A stretch of 64,000 nt of DNA, taken from the NCBI GenBank assembly GCA_937893145.1, contig CALBJW010000148.1, forward strand, positions 42,049 through 106,048, given 5' to 3'. The notes under the pieces are model-generated. The model saw only the letters and a program-made list of their open reading frames with translations. It searched no databases and was not told where the DNA came from. Positions 8,661 through 16,854 of this stretch are shown in pieces (position 1 is the first letter of the stretch; the number at the start of each line of letters is the position of its first letter). Source of the DNA: an uncultured Prevotellaceae bacterium (GTDB taxonomy: Bacteria > Bacteroidota > Bacteroidia > Bacteroidales > Bacteroidaceae). The translations under genes and the position numbers were made by a program.

Positions 8661-9103
8661 ACATTTTTCTTGATACAAATGTGATTATGGACCACCTTGC
8701 AGCTCGGGGTGACATAGAAAATGTTGGCAAGATATTTCATGCATTGGAAGAGGGTGCATTTCACGCTTTTATTTCTGCCGGTTCTTATTATACGATTACA
8801 TATCTGTTAGAGTTGTTCTTGAAAAATAAGGGAGTGTCTAATCCTGAAAGATTGGTTATGCTACGAGATATTTTAGAGTCTCTTCTTGCTCGGATAGATA
8901 TTGCAGAACATTCAAAAGCGGATTTGCTTATTGGCACCTTGAATGAACAATTCAAGGATTTGGAGGATAGCTACCAATATCAAGCTGCTATCGCTTCTGA
9001 TTGCAGTTACTTAGTAACAAGCAATTTGAAAGATTTTCCTATATCCGATAATGCTTCTGTTTCTGTTGTATCACCTTCGGAGTTTGTTCAAGCATTATTA
9101 TAG
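8657..9103 (+). CDS. PIN-domain (VapC-like) ribonuclease toxin, module 2
   Basis: This 148-residue PIN protein has D6 in MNIFLDTN, an acidic pair in DLEDSYQYQ (E103, D104), D115 in IASDCSYLV and a TSNLKDFP end motif (N123, D126). The layout matches the module 1 toxin but identity is low outside the motifs, so the two pairs probably do not cross-neutralise (inference). It is translationally coupled to its antitoxin. No hairpin terminator of the usual type follows; the next DNA is a third copy of the shared promoter. Confidence 0.85.
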   Translation: MNIFLDTNVIMDHLAARGDIENVGKIFHALEEGAFHAFISAGSYYTITYLLELFLKNKGVSNPERLVMLRDILESLLARIDIAEHSKADLLIGTLNEQFKDLEDSYQYQAAIASDCSYLVTSNLKDFPISDNASVSVVSPSEFVQALL

Positions 9104-9144
9104 TGGGTGATGGATAATACTCTCACCTCTCCCCCCCCAAAAAA

Positions 9145-9205
9145 GTTTTCCCCATATTTTTGGCAATAACCAATAAATATCGTACTTTTGCGGTGTGAAA
9201 TAAAA
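9145..9205 (+). repeat. Third, orphan copy of the toxin-module promoter
   Basis: About 60 bases match the end of the two duplicated upstream regions, including the -33-like TTTTTGG and the -7 TACTTTTG (9183-9190). No gene follows. The promoter would read straight into the terminator hairpin at 9206-9245 and then antisense to the TlpA-like gene. It looks like what remains of a lost third module or of a recombination event. Confidence 0.7.
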
Positions 9206-9245
9206 AAGGCTCCTGCGGTTTGGGTAACAAACTGTGGGAGCCTTT
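9206..9245 (-). terminator. Terminator of the TlpA-like gene
   Basis: On the minus strand AGGCTCC..CAGTTTG pairs with CAAACCG..GGAGCCT and is followed by a T run. It lies about 25 bases after the stop of the gene at 9271. Confidence 0.75.
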
Positions 9246-9270
9246 GGTGTGTATGGGGGTGGGAGGATGT

Positions 9271-10371
9271 TTACTTGAAGAGTTCGTCGAGGTATGTGTA
9301 GAAGGCTGGGTCCTCACCTATGATGGTCTTGACGATGTTGCCTTGTGGGTCGATGACGATCTTGGTTGGGAAACCTTCGATGGCGTACTTGGTTGGAACA
9401 TCTGAGGTGCGTGGACAATAGACGTGCTTCCAAGGGAGTTCGTTCTTCTCTACGGCTGCCTTCCACTTGTCTTCTGTGTCGTTGCAATCAACACCGAGGA
9501 TTTCGAGTTTATCTGAATACTTAGCATAGTACTTCTTCATCTCTGGGAATCCCTTGATGCACCATCCGCACCAGCTGCCCCAGAAGTCGAGGATGAGATA
9601 CTTGCCACGAAGACTTGAGAGGGCGAGGTCATTGCCGTTGAGATCCTTGAGTGTGAAGTCTGGTGCTGCACAACCAGCAGCTACTGCCTTAGCAGCTTCT
9701 TTGCGTGCGTTTTCCTTGTCGATACGTGCCTGAATGGCTGTGATGACATTAGAGAAAACACCGTTCTTCACTTCTGGAGTGAGGAGTGCCATTGCCTCTT
9801 CTGCGTTTTCAATCTTTGGGAGGAGTGAAGCACTAACATTGCTGCCTGGATTTTCCTTGATGTAGTTAGCATTAGCGTTCATGAGTTGGTCTGCAAGGGC
9901 ATTGTACTCAGGAAGGATAGCACTCTGGAGAGAGTCACGGTTTGCACCTTCTTGTACCTTCTTCGAGAAGTCGCTTGAGAGTTCTGTCATCTTGTTCTGG
10001 ATAGGGTCAGTGATAGCTTCGAGTTTGCCGAGTTCAGCGTAGAAGTTGCTACCACCCCATTTTGCAGACTGTGATGTGCCTGTGAGAGTTCCCTTTTCGC
10101 CAGGAACGAGGAAGAACTGAATGCGTGCAGGACCTTCAGCACCCTTCATGGTCATCATTGCCATGGCAGCCTTGTCGCCTGTGTAGTTGTAAGTGAACTT
10201 ACCTTTCTTAGCGATTACTGTTTCTGTCTTTTCTACAGAAGTCATTTCGCTATTTACAATCATAATCTGAACGGTGTCGTTCTTGAGATCACTGATTTTT
10301 GCAGAGATAGTCTGTGCGTTGCTTGCGAGAGCAAAGGCTGTGCAAGCGAGTGTGAGGATAGTCTTTTTCAT
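9271..10371 (-). CDS. TlpA-like thioredoxin-fold protein with N-terminal DUF4369-like domain
   Basis: The product has 366 residues with an export signal (residues 1-19, ending ASNA). The N-terminal half resembles the DUF4369 domain often fused to Bacteroidetes thiol-disulfide proteins. The C-terminal thioredoxin domain carries the redox pair in FWGSWCGWC (C268, C271) and the cis-Pro loop GFPTKIVID. It probably reduces or exchanges disulfides in the periplasm, for example in cytochrome maturation or oxidative stress; the partner is unknown. It has its own minus-strand terminator at 9206. The GSCFA gene lies 40 bases upstream on the same strand, so they may be co-transcribed. Confidence 0.85.
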   Translation of the reverse strand: MKKTILTLACTAFALASNAQTISAKISDLKNDTVQIMIVNSEMTSVEKTETVIAKKGKFTYNYTGDKAAMAMMTMKGAEGPARIQFFLVPGEKGTLTGTSQSAKWGGSNFYAELGKLEAITDPIQNKMTELSSDFSKKVQEGANRDSLQSAILPEYNALADQLMNANANYIKENPGSNVSASLLPKIENAEEAMALLTPEVKNGVFSNVITAIQARIDKENARKEAAKAVAAGCAAPDFTLKDLNGNDLALSSLRGKYLILDFWGSWCGWCIKGFPEMKKYYAKYSDKLEILGVDCNDTEDKWKAAVEKNELPWKHVYCPRTSDVPTKYAIEGFPTKIVIDPQGNIVKTIIGEDPAFYTYLDELFK

Positions 10372-10411
10372 TTAAGTGTTTATATGTTTAAGTGTTTATA
10401 TGTTTACGGGG

Positions 10412-11329
10412 TTATTTTTTCACTATCTCCCTGTGTTGGCTGCGAGCATATTCCTTGTTTGCCTTGAGGATGGCATCGCGAGTGGAGGGGGAGAAGTAGG
10501 TGTCTTGGAATCGCTCCCAGATGTACTGCACGGCAAGTGGAGAAGGATGAATCATGTCGTCGGCATAGAAGCGGTAGTCGCGAAGTTCATCGAGCATGAT
10601 TTCGTAGGATGGAAAATAAGTGCATTTACGATGTACGATGTACGATGTACCATTTACTGATTTACCATCTACCATTTGGACTGGCGCTTGGGGTGCTAAA
10701 CTATCCACCGCTTCGAGGAGTATGCCCTTACTTATATTATTAATATGGTAGCCATCTCGCTTGTGGCGAATAGGACTGACCGTAAGGATGATACGAAGTT
10801 TGGGGTTGATGCTCTGGAGCAGTTGGATGAGCATCTGCCATTGGTCCACGATGTCGTAGGCAGAAAGGCGTTCGCGAGTGAAGAGCGAGTCGAGTTGCTT
10901 ATGGCAATTTGCCACGAGCATACCGTTCTCCTTCAGTCGGTAGATGATGGCTGTGCCGAAGGTGATGATAAGCACATCGCACGAACGGAGATAGTCGGAA
11001 GCGAGAAGAGTCTGAGCGTTGATGTTGGCTTGCAGTTCCTCCTTTGAAGAAGCAGAGAACTTGCTGTGGTGCATCCACGAATGCCAGATGCCTTGCTGGT
11101 CCTCAAACACTTCGGTACATTCCTTCTCGCTGATGCAACGAAGCAACATGGCTGCGATGGAAGCAGGGTTGTAGAGTGTGCCGAAAGGGTTGACAAGAGC
11201 ATCGAAACCACCTCGCACAAACTGCTGACCTACCTCGTCTGCGAAGCACGAGCCGAGTAGCATGACCTTGTCCGTGTGCTGTATTTGCCAAGTGGACTTT
11301 GGAATATCGACCTTTGTTTGTAAGTTCAT
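10412..11329 (-). CDS. GSCFA-domain protein with in-frame repeat insertion
   Basis: The motif GSCFADEVGQQ at residues 26-36 names this family, thought to be SGNH/GDSL-like hydrolases, and the C-terminal DDMIHPS matches the catalytic Asp/His end of that fold. I start at ATG 11329 (MNLQTKVDIP); an earlier ATG at 11347 adds only six residues. Around residues 213-240 the DNA contains three tandem ACGATGT units plus further CCATTTAC/CCATCTAC units, translated as TSYIVHRKC. This looks like intergenic satellite DNA inserted in frame into a loop before YFPSYEIMLDELRDYRF. Substrate unknown. Confidence 0.8.
   Translation of the reverse strand: MNLQTKVDIPKSTWQIQHTDKVMLLGSCFADEVGQQFVRGGFDALVNPFGTLYNPASIAAMLLRCISEKECTEVFEDQQGIWHSWMHHSKFSASSKEELQANINAQTLLASDYLRSCDVLIITFGTAIIYRLKENGMLVANCHKQLDSLFTRERLSAYDIVDQWQMLIQLLQSINPKLRIILTVSPIRHKRDGYHINNISKGILLEAVDSLAPQAPVQMVDGKSVNGTSYIVHRKCTYFPSYEIMLDELRDYRFYADDMIHPSPLAVQYIWERFQDTYFSPSTRDAILKANKEYARSQHREIVKK
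10600..10690. repeat. Short tandem repeat inside the GSCFA gene
   Basis: Three ACGATGT units are followed by near-repeats of TTTACCATC/CTACCATT. The composition is unlike the surrounding gene and resembles the short-unit satellites found between genes at 11362, 14858, 33118 and 58083. It keeps the reading frame. Confidence 0.6.
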
Positions 11330-11361
11330 GTCATTAATTTTCTGCAAAAATAGGAAATTTT

Positions 11362-11483
11362 AGTGAAGAGTGAAGAGTGAAGAGTGAAGAATTTGCTTCC
11401 GCAAGAGTATTTTCATGAAGTTTATGCACTAAAAAAGCCTCTCCGGTAGGAAATTCTTCACTCTTCACTCTTCACTCTTCACT
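11362..11483. repeat. Inverted pair of AGTGAAG-type tandem repeats
   Basis: Four GAAGAGTG-type units at 11362-11391 are mirrored by four CACTCTTC-type units at 11452-11483, separated by 60 bases. The whole can form a long hairpin between the divergent GSCFA and gpmI genes. Confidence 0.75.
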
Positions 11484-11492
11484 TTTTTTCAC

Positions 11493-11500
11493 TAACTTTG
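11493..11500 (+). promoter_or_regulatory. Promoter of gpmI
   Basis: TAACTTTG, followed by a ~115-base leader that contains the two-hairpin element at 11528-11610. Confidence 0.6.
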
Positions 11501-11527
11501 CACCAAATTTATAAATAATAACAATTT

Positions 11528-11610
11528 AACCCCTTTTTCCACCCAAGGGACATACCGTCCTCGTGCCGGTATCTACTTCCCTCCATAACAGGAAGGGACA
11601 GGGGGTGGGT
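11528..11610 (+). repeat. Two-hairpin element directly upstream of gpmI start
   Basis: The first stem is ATACCG/CGGTAT, the second CTTCC/GGAAG, followed by the tail GGGGGTGGGT, which ends nine bases before the ATG. The same layout with different stem bases precedes purL (62536-62613). The G-rich tail could act in ribosome loading or regulation; this is inference. Confidence 0.6.
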
Positions 11611-11618
11611 TTTCAATT

Positions 11619-13139
11619 ATGGCAAAGAAAGCACTTCTTATGATTCTCGATGGTTGGGGAATCGGCGATAAGGGTAAGGGCGATGTTATCTATCAGACTC
11701 CTACACCTTACATGGATTATCTTAATGCAAACTACCCAAATTCGTATGTCCTCACTTGTGGTGAGAATGTAGGTCTTCCAGACGGACAGATGGGTAACTC
11801 AGAGGTAGGTCACTTGAACATCGGTGCAGGCCGTATCGTATATCAGGACCTCGTTAAGATTAATAAGGCTTGTGCTGATGGTTCTATCCTCAAGAACCCA
11901 GAAATCGTTTCTGCTTACAGCTATGCAAAGGAAAACGGCAAGAGCGTTCACTTGATGGGTCTTACTTCAACAGGTGGTGTACACTCAAGCTTCGATCATA
12001 TCCTCAAGCTCGTTGACATCTCAAAGGAATATGGCATTGAGAATACATTCGTTCACTGTTTCATGGATGGTCGTGACACAGACCCTAAGAGTGGTAAGGG
12101 CTTCATCGCAGACCTCCAGAAGCACATCGACGAGGTAGGTGTTGGTGCTATCGCAAGCATCGTAGGTCGTTTCTATGCAATGGACCGCGATAAGCGTTGG
12201 GAACGTGTTAAGGTAGCTTACGACCTCCTCATCAATGGTGAAGGAAAGCAGGCTACTGACATGGTTCAGGCTATGCAGGAAAGCTACGACAATGATGTTA
12301 CAGACGAATTCATCCTCCCAATCAATAACTCTTCTGTTGATGGTACTATCAAGGAAGGTGATGTTGTCATCTTCTTCAACTACCGCAACGACCGTGCTAA
12401 GGAGCTCACTATCGTACTCACTCAGCAGGACATGGAAGAGCAGGGCATGAAGACTATCCCAGGCCTCCAGTACTACTGTATGACTCCATACGATGCAAGC
12501 TTCACTGGTGTTCATATCCTCTTCCCTAAGGAGAACGTAGAGAACACACTCGGTGAATACATCGCATCGAAGGGTCTCAAGCAGCTCCACACAGCAGAGA
12601 CAGAGAAGTACGCACACGTTACATTCTTCTTCAATGGTGGTCGTGAGACTCCATACGAAGGTGAGGACCGTATCCTCGTTGCCTCTCCAAAGGTTGCTAC
12701 ATACGACCTCAAGCCTGAGATGTCGGCTTACGAAGTAAAGGACAAGCTCGTTGAGGCTATCAAGACAGAGAAGTACGACTGGATTGTTGTTAACTTCGCT
12801 AATGGTGACATGGTTGGTCACACAGGTATCTACGAAGCAATCGAGAAGGCAGTAGTTGCTGTTGATGAGTGTGTGAAGGAAGTAGTAGAGACTGCTAAGG
12901 CTGCTGACTACGAAACTATCATCATCGCAGACCATGGTAATGCTGACAACGCTCTCAATGCTGATGGTACTCCAAATACAGCTCACTCACTCAACCCTGT
13001 TCCATTCATCTACGTTACAGAGAACAAGAACGCAAAGGTTGAAGCAGGTGTTCTTGCTGACGTTGCTCCATCTATCCTCCACATCATGGGACTTGAGCAG
13101 CCAGCAGAGATGACTGGTAAGTGCCTCATTCAGGACTAA
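11619..13139 (+). CDS. gpmI: 2,3-bisphosphoglycerate-independent phosphoglycerate mutase
   Basis: The product interconverts 3- and 2-phosphoglycerate in glycolysis and gluconeogenesis using two Mn2+ ions. Its 506 residues match the family length. The N-terminal [10 protein letters not shown] includes metal ligand D11, the phosphorylated serine is Ser61 in [11 protein letters not shown], and the C-terminal metal motif [13 protein letters not shown] is intact. Codon use is strongly biased, as expected for a highly expressed gene. Its promoter and an unusual two-hairpin leader lie upstream, and a strong terminator follows. Confidence 0.97.
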   Translation: MAKKALLMILDGWGIGDKGKGDVIYQTPTPYMDYLNANYPNSYVLTCGENVGLPDGQMGNSEVGHLNIGAGRIVYQDLVKINKACADGSILKNPEIVSAYSYAKENGKSVHLMGLTSTGGVHSSFDHILKLVDISKEYGIENTFVHCFMDGRDTDPKSGKGFIADLQKHIDEVGVGAIASIVGRFYAMDRDKRWERVKVAYDLLINGEGKQATDMVQAMQESYDNDVTDEFILPINNSSVDGTIKEGDVVIFFNYRNDRAKELTIVLTQQDMEEQGMKTIPGLQYYCMTPYDASFTGVHILFPKENVENTLGEYIASKGLKQLHTAETEKYAHVTFFFNGGRETPYEGEDRILVASPKVATYDLKPEMSAYEVKDKLVEAIKTEKYDWIVVNFANGDMVGHTGIYEAIEKAVVAVDECVKEVVETAKAADYETIIIADHGNADNALNADGTPNTAHSLNPVPFIYVTENKNAKVEAGVLADVAPSILHIMGLEQPAEMTGKCLIQD

Positions 13140-13169
13140 GCTTCAGTTTTTACCCTTCGATAATAGAAA

Positions 13170-13207
13170 AGAATGCAAAAAAATCATTTTTTTGCATTCT
13201 TTTTTTG
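13170..13207 (+). terminator. gpmI terminator
   Basis: AGAATGCAAAAAAA and TTTTTTTGCATTCT pair around TCAT, then a T run. Confidence 0.85.
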
Positions 13208-13239
13208 TACATGTATCAAAATTTGGTACAATACCCCCG

Positions 13240-13247
13240 TAACTTTG
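13240..13247 (+). promoter_or_regulatory. Promoter of small membrane protein gene
   Basis: TAACTTTG with an upstream TTTG at 13222-13225. The following CGTCAAAAGAAAAA is repeated after the next promoter (13631), so the two neighbouring genes share their early transcript sequence. Confidence 0.65.
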
Positions 13248-13291
13248 CAACGTCAAAAGAAAAATAGAAACCAATTTAAATAAAAAAGAAT

Positions 13292-13552
13292 ATGGAAAAG
13301 GTTTATCGTGAAGTCCTCTCACAGAAGGACATTGAAATGAAGCAAAGCTTTATGGAGTGTGTTGCAGAAGTATTCTCAGCAGTTATTGAAGAGGAAGTTA
13401 CACCACAGCAGGCAGCATGCGTACTTAATGTCATCATGTCGTTGCTGTTAGTAGTTTTCCCGGTAAATGTACCAATCATTCTTCGACTCATCTGTATGGT
13501 GTGGCTCGGTGCGAGTGTTTATGCTTTAAGAAGTACAGAACAGAAGAAATAA
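13292..13552 (+). CDS. Small membrane protein, unknown function
   Basis: An 86-residue protein with a polar, acidic N-terminal half and a hydrophobic region from about residue 43 (ACVLNVIMSLLLVVFPVNVPIILRL split by a short turn), enough for one hairpin or two short membrane segments. It ends STEQKK. It has its own promoter and terminator. The shared promoter-leader sequence with the next gene suggests common regulation. I do not recognise the family. Confidence 0.65.
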   Translation: MEKVYREVLSQKDIEMKQSFMECVAEVFSAVIEEEVTPQQAACVLNVIMSLLLVVFPVNVPIILRLICMVWLGASVYALRSTEQKK

Positions 13553-13580
13553 AATACCAACTCTATTAATTATAGGGAAA

Positions 13581-13626
13581 ATCCCCTCGCAAATAGGTAA
13601 ACAACCTTAGCGAGGGGATGTTTTTT
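13581..13626 (+). terminator. Intrinsic terminator
   Basis: ATCCCCTCGC pairs with GCGAGGGGAT, followed by GTTTTTT. Confidence 0.8.
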
Positions 13627-13630
13627 GTTG

Positions 13631-13638
13631 TAACTTTG
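13631..13638 (+). promoter_or_regulatory. Promoter of Gly-rich secreted protein gene
   Basis: TAACTTTG directly after the preceding terminator, followed by CGTCAAAAGAAAAA as at 13240. Confidence 0.65.
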
Positions 13639-13724
13639 CATCGTCAAAAGAAAAAACTGACAAATTAACATAGAACAATAACCAATCTATAGGGCGCAAT
13701 CCCATAGACCAAACTGAAAACAAT

Positions 13725-14747
13725 ATGAAGGCAGTTAAGACTTTTATCGTTAGCATGATGCTTCTTGTTAGCACTTCAGCAATTGCTCAGCCAATGAGCT
13801 ACGATGCAATGCGCAATAATGCACGTTTCCTCACAGACCGTATGGCATACACACTCGGTATCTCATCGCTCGCAATCATAGATGACCTTTATCGTATCAA
13901 CTTCGACTACATCTACGGCATCAATGATTATCTCGATGACATCGCCCTCGGTTATCGCTATGATGACTACTTGGCAATCTGTGCAGAGCGTGACTATGCA
14001 CTTCAGATGCTTCTTGGCAATGCTATCTGGGCTCGCCTTATGGGTTATGATTACTTCTATCGTCCAGTATTCTTCCACAATCACAGATGGCACTTCGGCA
14101 TATACGACTACTTCGATCGTGGTCACTGGTACTACAGCGCTCCTCGCTACTACCATGAATATCGTGGAGGTCACTTCTTCGGACGTATGCAGCCTAATCG
14201 CGGTATTGGTGTGAGAGGTCCTGGTATGAGCGGTCATCGTGGTGGTCCTGATAGACCAAACAGCTATCGTGGCGGCAACAACCGTGGCAGTTACGACAGA
14301 GGTCCTGCAGATCGTGGCAATAATGGCGGTTACGACAACAATCGTGGTGGCAACCGTGGTTCAGCTGAGCGTGGCGGAAATGTAGATCGTGGAAATGTGG
14401 ATCGCGGTAACGTAGAACGTGGCAATGCAGATCGTGGTAATGTAGAACGTGGTAATGCAGATCGTGGTGGTTCGTATGGCAGTGGTTCTTACGGCGGTCG
14501 CACAGAGAGCAATGTTCGTAGTTCATCACGCGGCGGTTCTTACGGCGGCTCGATGGGTGGTGGCTCACGCAGCAGCAGTAGCTCATCACGCACCAGCACT
14601 CCTACACGCAGCAGTTCGTACGGCAGTGGTTCATCTTCATCATCACGCGGTGGTTCATACGGCGGATCAGTAGGTGGAGGTTCACGCTCTGGTGGCTCGG
14701 TAGGTGGTTCTGCAGGCGGTCATGGTGGTCACGGTGGCAGAAGATAA
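13725..14747 (+). CDS. Secreted Gly/Arg/Ser-rich repeat protein
   Basis: The 340-residue product has a clear signal peptide (residues 1-21, ending SAIAQ). Residues 22-150 form a Tyr/Asp-rich conserved-looking domain (DDYLAICAERDYALQML, FHNHRWHFGIYDYFDRGHWYYS). The remainder is low complexity: repeats of the five-residue type RGNVD/RGNVE/RGNAD, then Gly-Ser stretches (GGSYGGS, SSSSRT) and a terminal GGHGGHGGRR. Such tails are common in exported stress or envelope proteins, but I cannot name this one. The DNA repeats make copy-number variation between strains likely. Confidence 0.75.
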   Translation: MKAVKTFIVSMMLLVSTSAIAQPMSYDAMRNNARFLTDRMAYTLGISSLAIIDDLYRINFDYIYGINDYLDDIALGYRYDDYLAICAERDYALQMLLGNAIWARLMGYDYFYRPVFFHNHRWHFGIYDYFDRGHWYYSAPRYYHEYRGGHFFGRMQPNRGIGVRGPGMSGHRGGPDRPNSYRGGNNRGSYDRGPADRGNNGGYDNNRGGNRGSAERGGNVDRGNVDRGNVERGNADRGNVERGNADRGGSYGSGSYGGRTESNVRSSSRGGSYGGSMGGGSRSSSSSSRTSTPTRSSSYGSGSSSSSRGGSYGGSVGGGSRSGGSVGGSAGGHGGHGGRR

Positions 14748-14826
14748 TAGAACCTCAGAAAATGTAGTTGACATAACTCTCTTTCTACTATATATTTTTT
14801 GAACACTTTAATTTTATTGGTTCACA

Positions 14827-14861
14827 AGGGCGGTTTTTCGTGAGAAAGACCGTTCTTTTTT
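14827..14861 (+). terminator. Probable terminator
   Basis: CGGTTTTTC and GAAAGACCG pair imperfectly around GTGA, followed by TTCTTTTTT. Confidence 0.5.
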
Positions 14862-14997
14862 GTAATTCATAATTTGTAATTCATAAATCATAATTATAAG
14901 TTGAGAGATAACATTTTGGATTCGTCATCAACAATATCCAACTAATATGCCACCCTCTCAAAAAAATATGAATTATGAATTATGAATTATGAATTAA
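14858..14997. repeat. Inverted pair of ATTATGA/TAATTCAT tandem repeats
   Basis: TAATTCAT-type units at 14862-14893 are mirrored by ATGAATT-type units at 14968-14997, ending just before the argS promoter. The arrangement copies that at 11362-11483 with a different unit. Confidence 0.7.
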
Positions 14998-15003
14998 AAT
15001 CAC

Positions 15004-15011
15004 TACCTTTG
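15004..15011 (+). promoter_or_regulatory. Promoter of argS-dacB-rnhA
   Basis: TACCTTTG, about 23 bases before the ATG at 15034. This spacing rules out the upstream GTG at 15022 as a likely start. Confidence 0.65.
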
Positions 15012-15033
15012 CACAAAATTTGTGCACATTATT

Positions 15034-16854
15034 ATGACTATTGAAGAAAAAATTATAGCAGGTGTACAGGCTGCAGTAAAGGCTCTGTACGATGTGGAGG
15101 CTGACCAGAAGCAGGTTCAGCTTCAGAAAACTAAGGCAGAATTTGAAGGCCATCTCACAGTTGTTGTGTTCCCATTCGTTAAGGCTGCTCGCAAGAGCCC
15201 TGAACAGGCTGGTGCTGAGATAGGTCAGTATCTCGTTGATAACCTTAGTGATGTTGTCACTAAGTTCAATGTGGTTAAGGGATTCCTTAACCTCGTCATC
15301 AGCGATGCTCCATGGATTACTCTTCTCAACAAGATTAACGCAGACGAGAAGTTCGGTTTCACTCCTGTGACAGAAGAGAGTCCACTCGTAATGATTGAGT
15401 ACTCTTCTCCAAATACAAACAAACCACTCCATCTTGGACACGTTCGTAATAACCTCCTCGGTTCGGCACTCGCACGCATCATCGAGGCAAATGGAAATAA
15501 GGTTGTCAAGACAAATATTGTCAACGACCGTGGTATCCACATCTGTAAGTCTATGCTCGCTTGGCTCAAGTATGGTAATGGTGAGACTCCAGAGTCATCA
15601 GGCAAGAAGGGCGACCACCTCATCGGTGACTACTATGTAGCATTCGACAAGCACTATCGTGAAGAGGTGAAGGAACTTAAGGCTAAGTTCATCGCTGACG
15701 GTATGGATGAAGAGGCTGCTGAAGCTAAGGCAAAAAACGAGTCTCCACTCATCGTTGAGGCTCACGACATGCTCGTGAAGTGGGAACAGAACGACCCAGA
15801 GGTTCGTGGTCTTTGGAAGAAGATGAACGAATGGGTTTATGCTGGTTTCGACGAGACATACAAGATGATGGGTGTAAGCTTCGACAAGATTTACTACGAA
15901 TCAGAGACATACCTCGAAGGTAAAGATAAGGTGATGGAAGGTCTTGAGAAGGGCTTCTTCTATCGTCGTGAGGATGGTTCGGTATGGGCTAACCTCAATG
16001 TAGAGGGTCTTGATGAGAAGCTTCTTCTCCGTTCAGATGGCACATCAGTATATATGACTCAGGATATTGGTACCGCAAAGCTCCGTTTCCAGGATTTCCC
16101 AATCGACAAGATGATTTATGTTGTGGGTAACGAGCAGAACTACCACTTCCAGGTTCTCTCTATCCTCCTCGACAAGCTCGGTTTCAAGTGGGGTAAGGAC
16201 CTCGTACACTTCTCGTACGGTATGGTGGAACTTCCAAACGGTAAGATGAAGTCGCGCGAAGGAACTGTAGTTGATGCCGACGACCTCATGGCAGCAATGA
16301 TTAACGATGCTTACTCAGCAAGTGCTGACAAGATGAAGAAGCTCGAAATGCCTGAAGAAGAGGCTCGTGAGGTTTCTCGCAAGGTGGGTCTTGGTGCGCT
16401 CAAGTACTTCATCCTCAAGGTGGATGCTCGTAAGAATATGCTCTTCAACCCAGAAGAGAGTATTGACTTCAACGGCAACACAGGTCCATTCATTCAATAT
16501 ACATACGCTCGTATCCAGAGCATCCTCCGCAAGGCTGCTGCTCAGGGCATCGAGATTCCTGCAGAACTCCCAACAAATATCTCTATTTCAACTAAGGAGA
16601 CAGAACTCATCCAGAAGCTCAATCAGTTCTGCACAGCAGTTCGCCAGGCAGGTACAGACTATAACCCATCGACTATCTGTAACTACTGCTACGAACTCAC
16701 AAAGGAATTCAATCAGTTCTATCACGACTTCACAATACTTGGTGAGGAGAATGCAGAACTCAAGGCGTTCCGTCTCTCACTTGCAAAGGCAGTAGCGAAG
16801 GTTTCAGCCCTCGGTATGGGATTGCTCGGTATTGAAATGCCAGAAAGAATGTAA
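15034..16854 (+). CDS. argS: Arginyl-tRNA synthetase
   Basis: This class I synthetase charges tRNA-Arg. The 606-residue product has the N-terminal additional domain typical of ArgRS, a HIGH-type motif NKPLHLGHVRN near residue 130, a KMSK-equivalent GKMKSREG near residue 403, and a C-terminal anticodon-binding helical domain ending GIEMPERM. I start at ATG 15034 because the promoter lies just upstream. The stop overlaps the next ATG (TAATG), so translation of the dacB-like gene is probably coupled. Confidence 0.97.
   Translation: MTIEEKIIAGVQAAVKALYDVEADQKQVQLQKTKAEFEGHLTVVVFPFVKAARKSPEQAGAEIGQYLVDNLSDVVTKFNVVKGFLNLVISDAPWITLLNKINADEKFGFTPVTEESPLVMIEYSSPNTNKPLHLGHVRNNLLGSALARIIEANGNKVVKTNIVNDRGIHICKSMLAWLKYGNGETPESSGKKGDHLIGDYYVAFDKHYREEVKELKAKFIADGMDEEAAEAKAKNESPLIVEAHDMLVKWEQNDPEVRGLWKKMNEWVYAGFDETYKMMGVSFDKIYYESETYLEGKDKVMEGLEKGFFYRREDGSVWANLNVEGLDEKLLLRSDGTSVYMTQDIGTAKLRFQDFPIDKMIYVVGNEQNYHFQVLSILLDKLGFKWGKDLVHFSYGMVELPNGKMKSREGTVVDADDLMAAMINDAYSASADKMKKLEMPEEEAREVSRKVGLGALKYFILKVDARKNMLFNPEESIDFNGNTGPFIQYTYARIQSILRKAAAQGIEIPAELPTNISISTKETELIQKLNQFCTAVRQAGTDYNPSTICNYCYELTKEFNQFYHDFTILGEENAELKAFRLSLAKAVAKVSALGMGLLGIEMPERM

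Noticed and set aside
12021..12986. 321-codon open frame antisense to gpmI
   Set aside because: It mirrors the biased codons of gpmI; composition (Cys/Val/Leu/Ser-rich) is that of a shadow frame.
15022..15034. GTG start for argS at 15022
   Set aside because: It would leave almost no room after the promoter at 15004-15011, and the ATG at 15034 fits the family's N-terminus.
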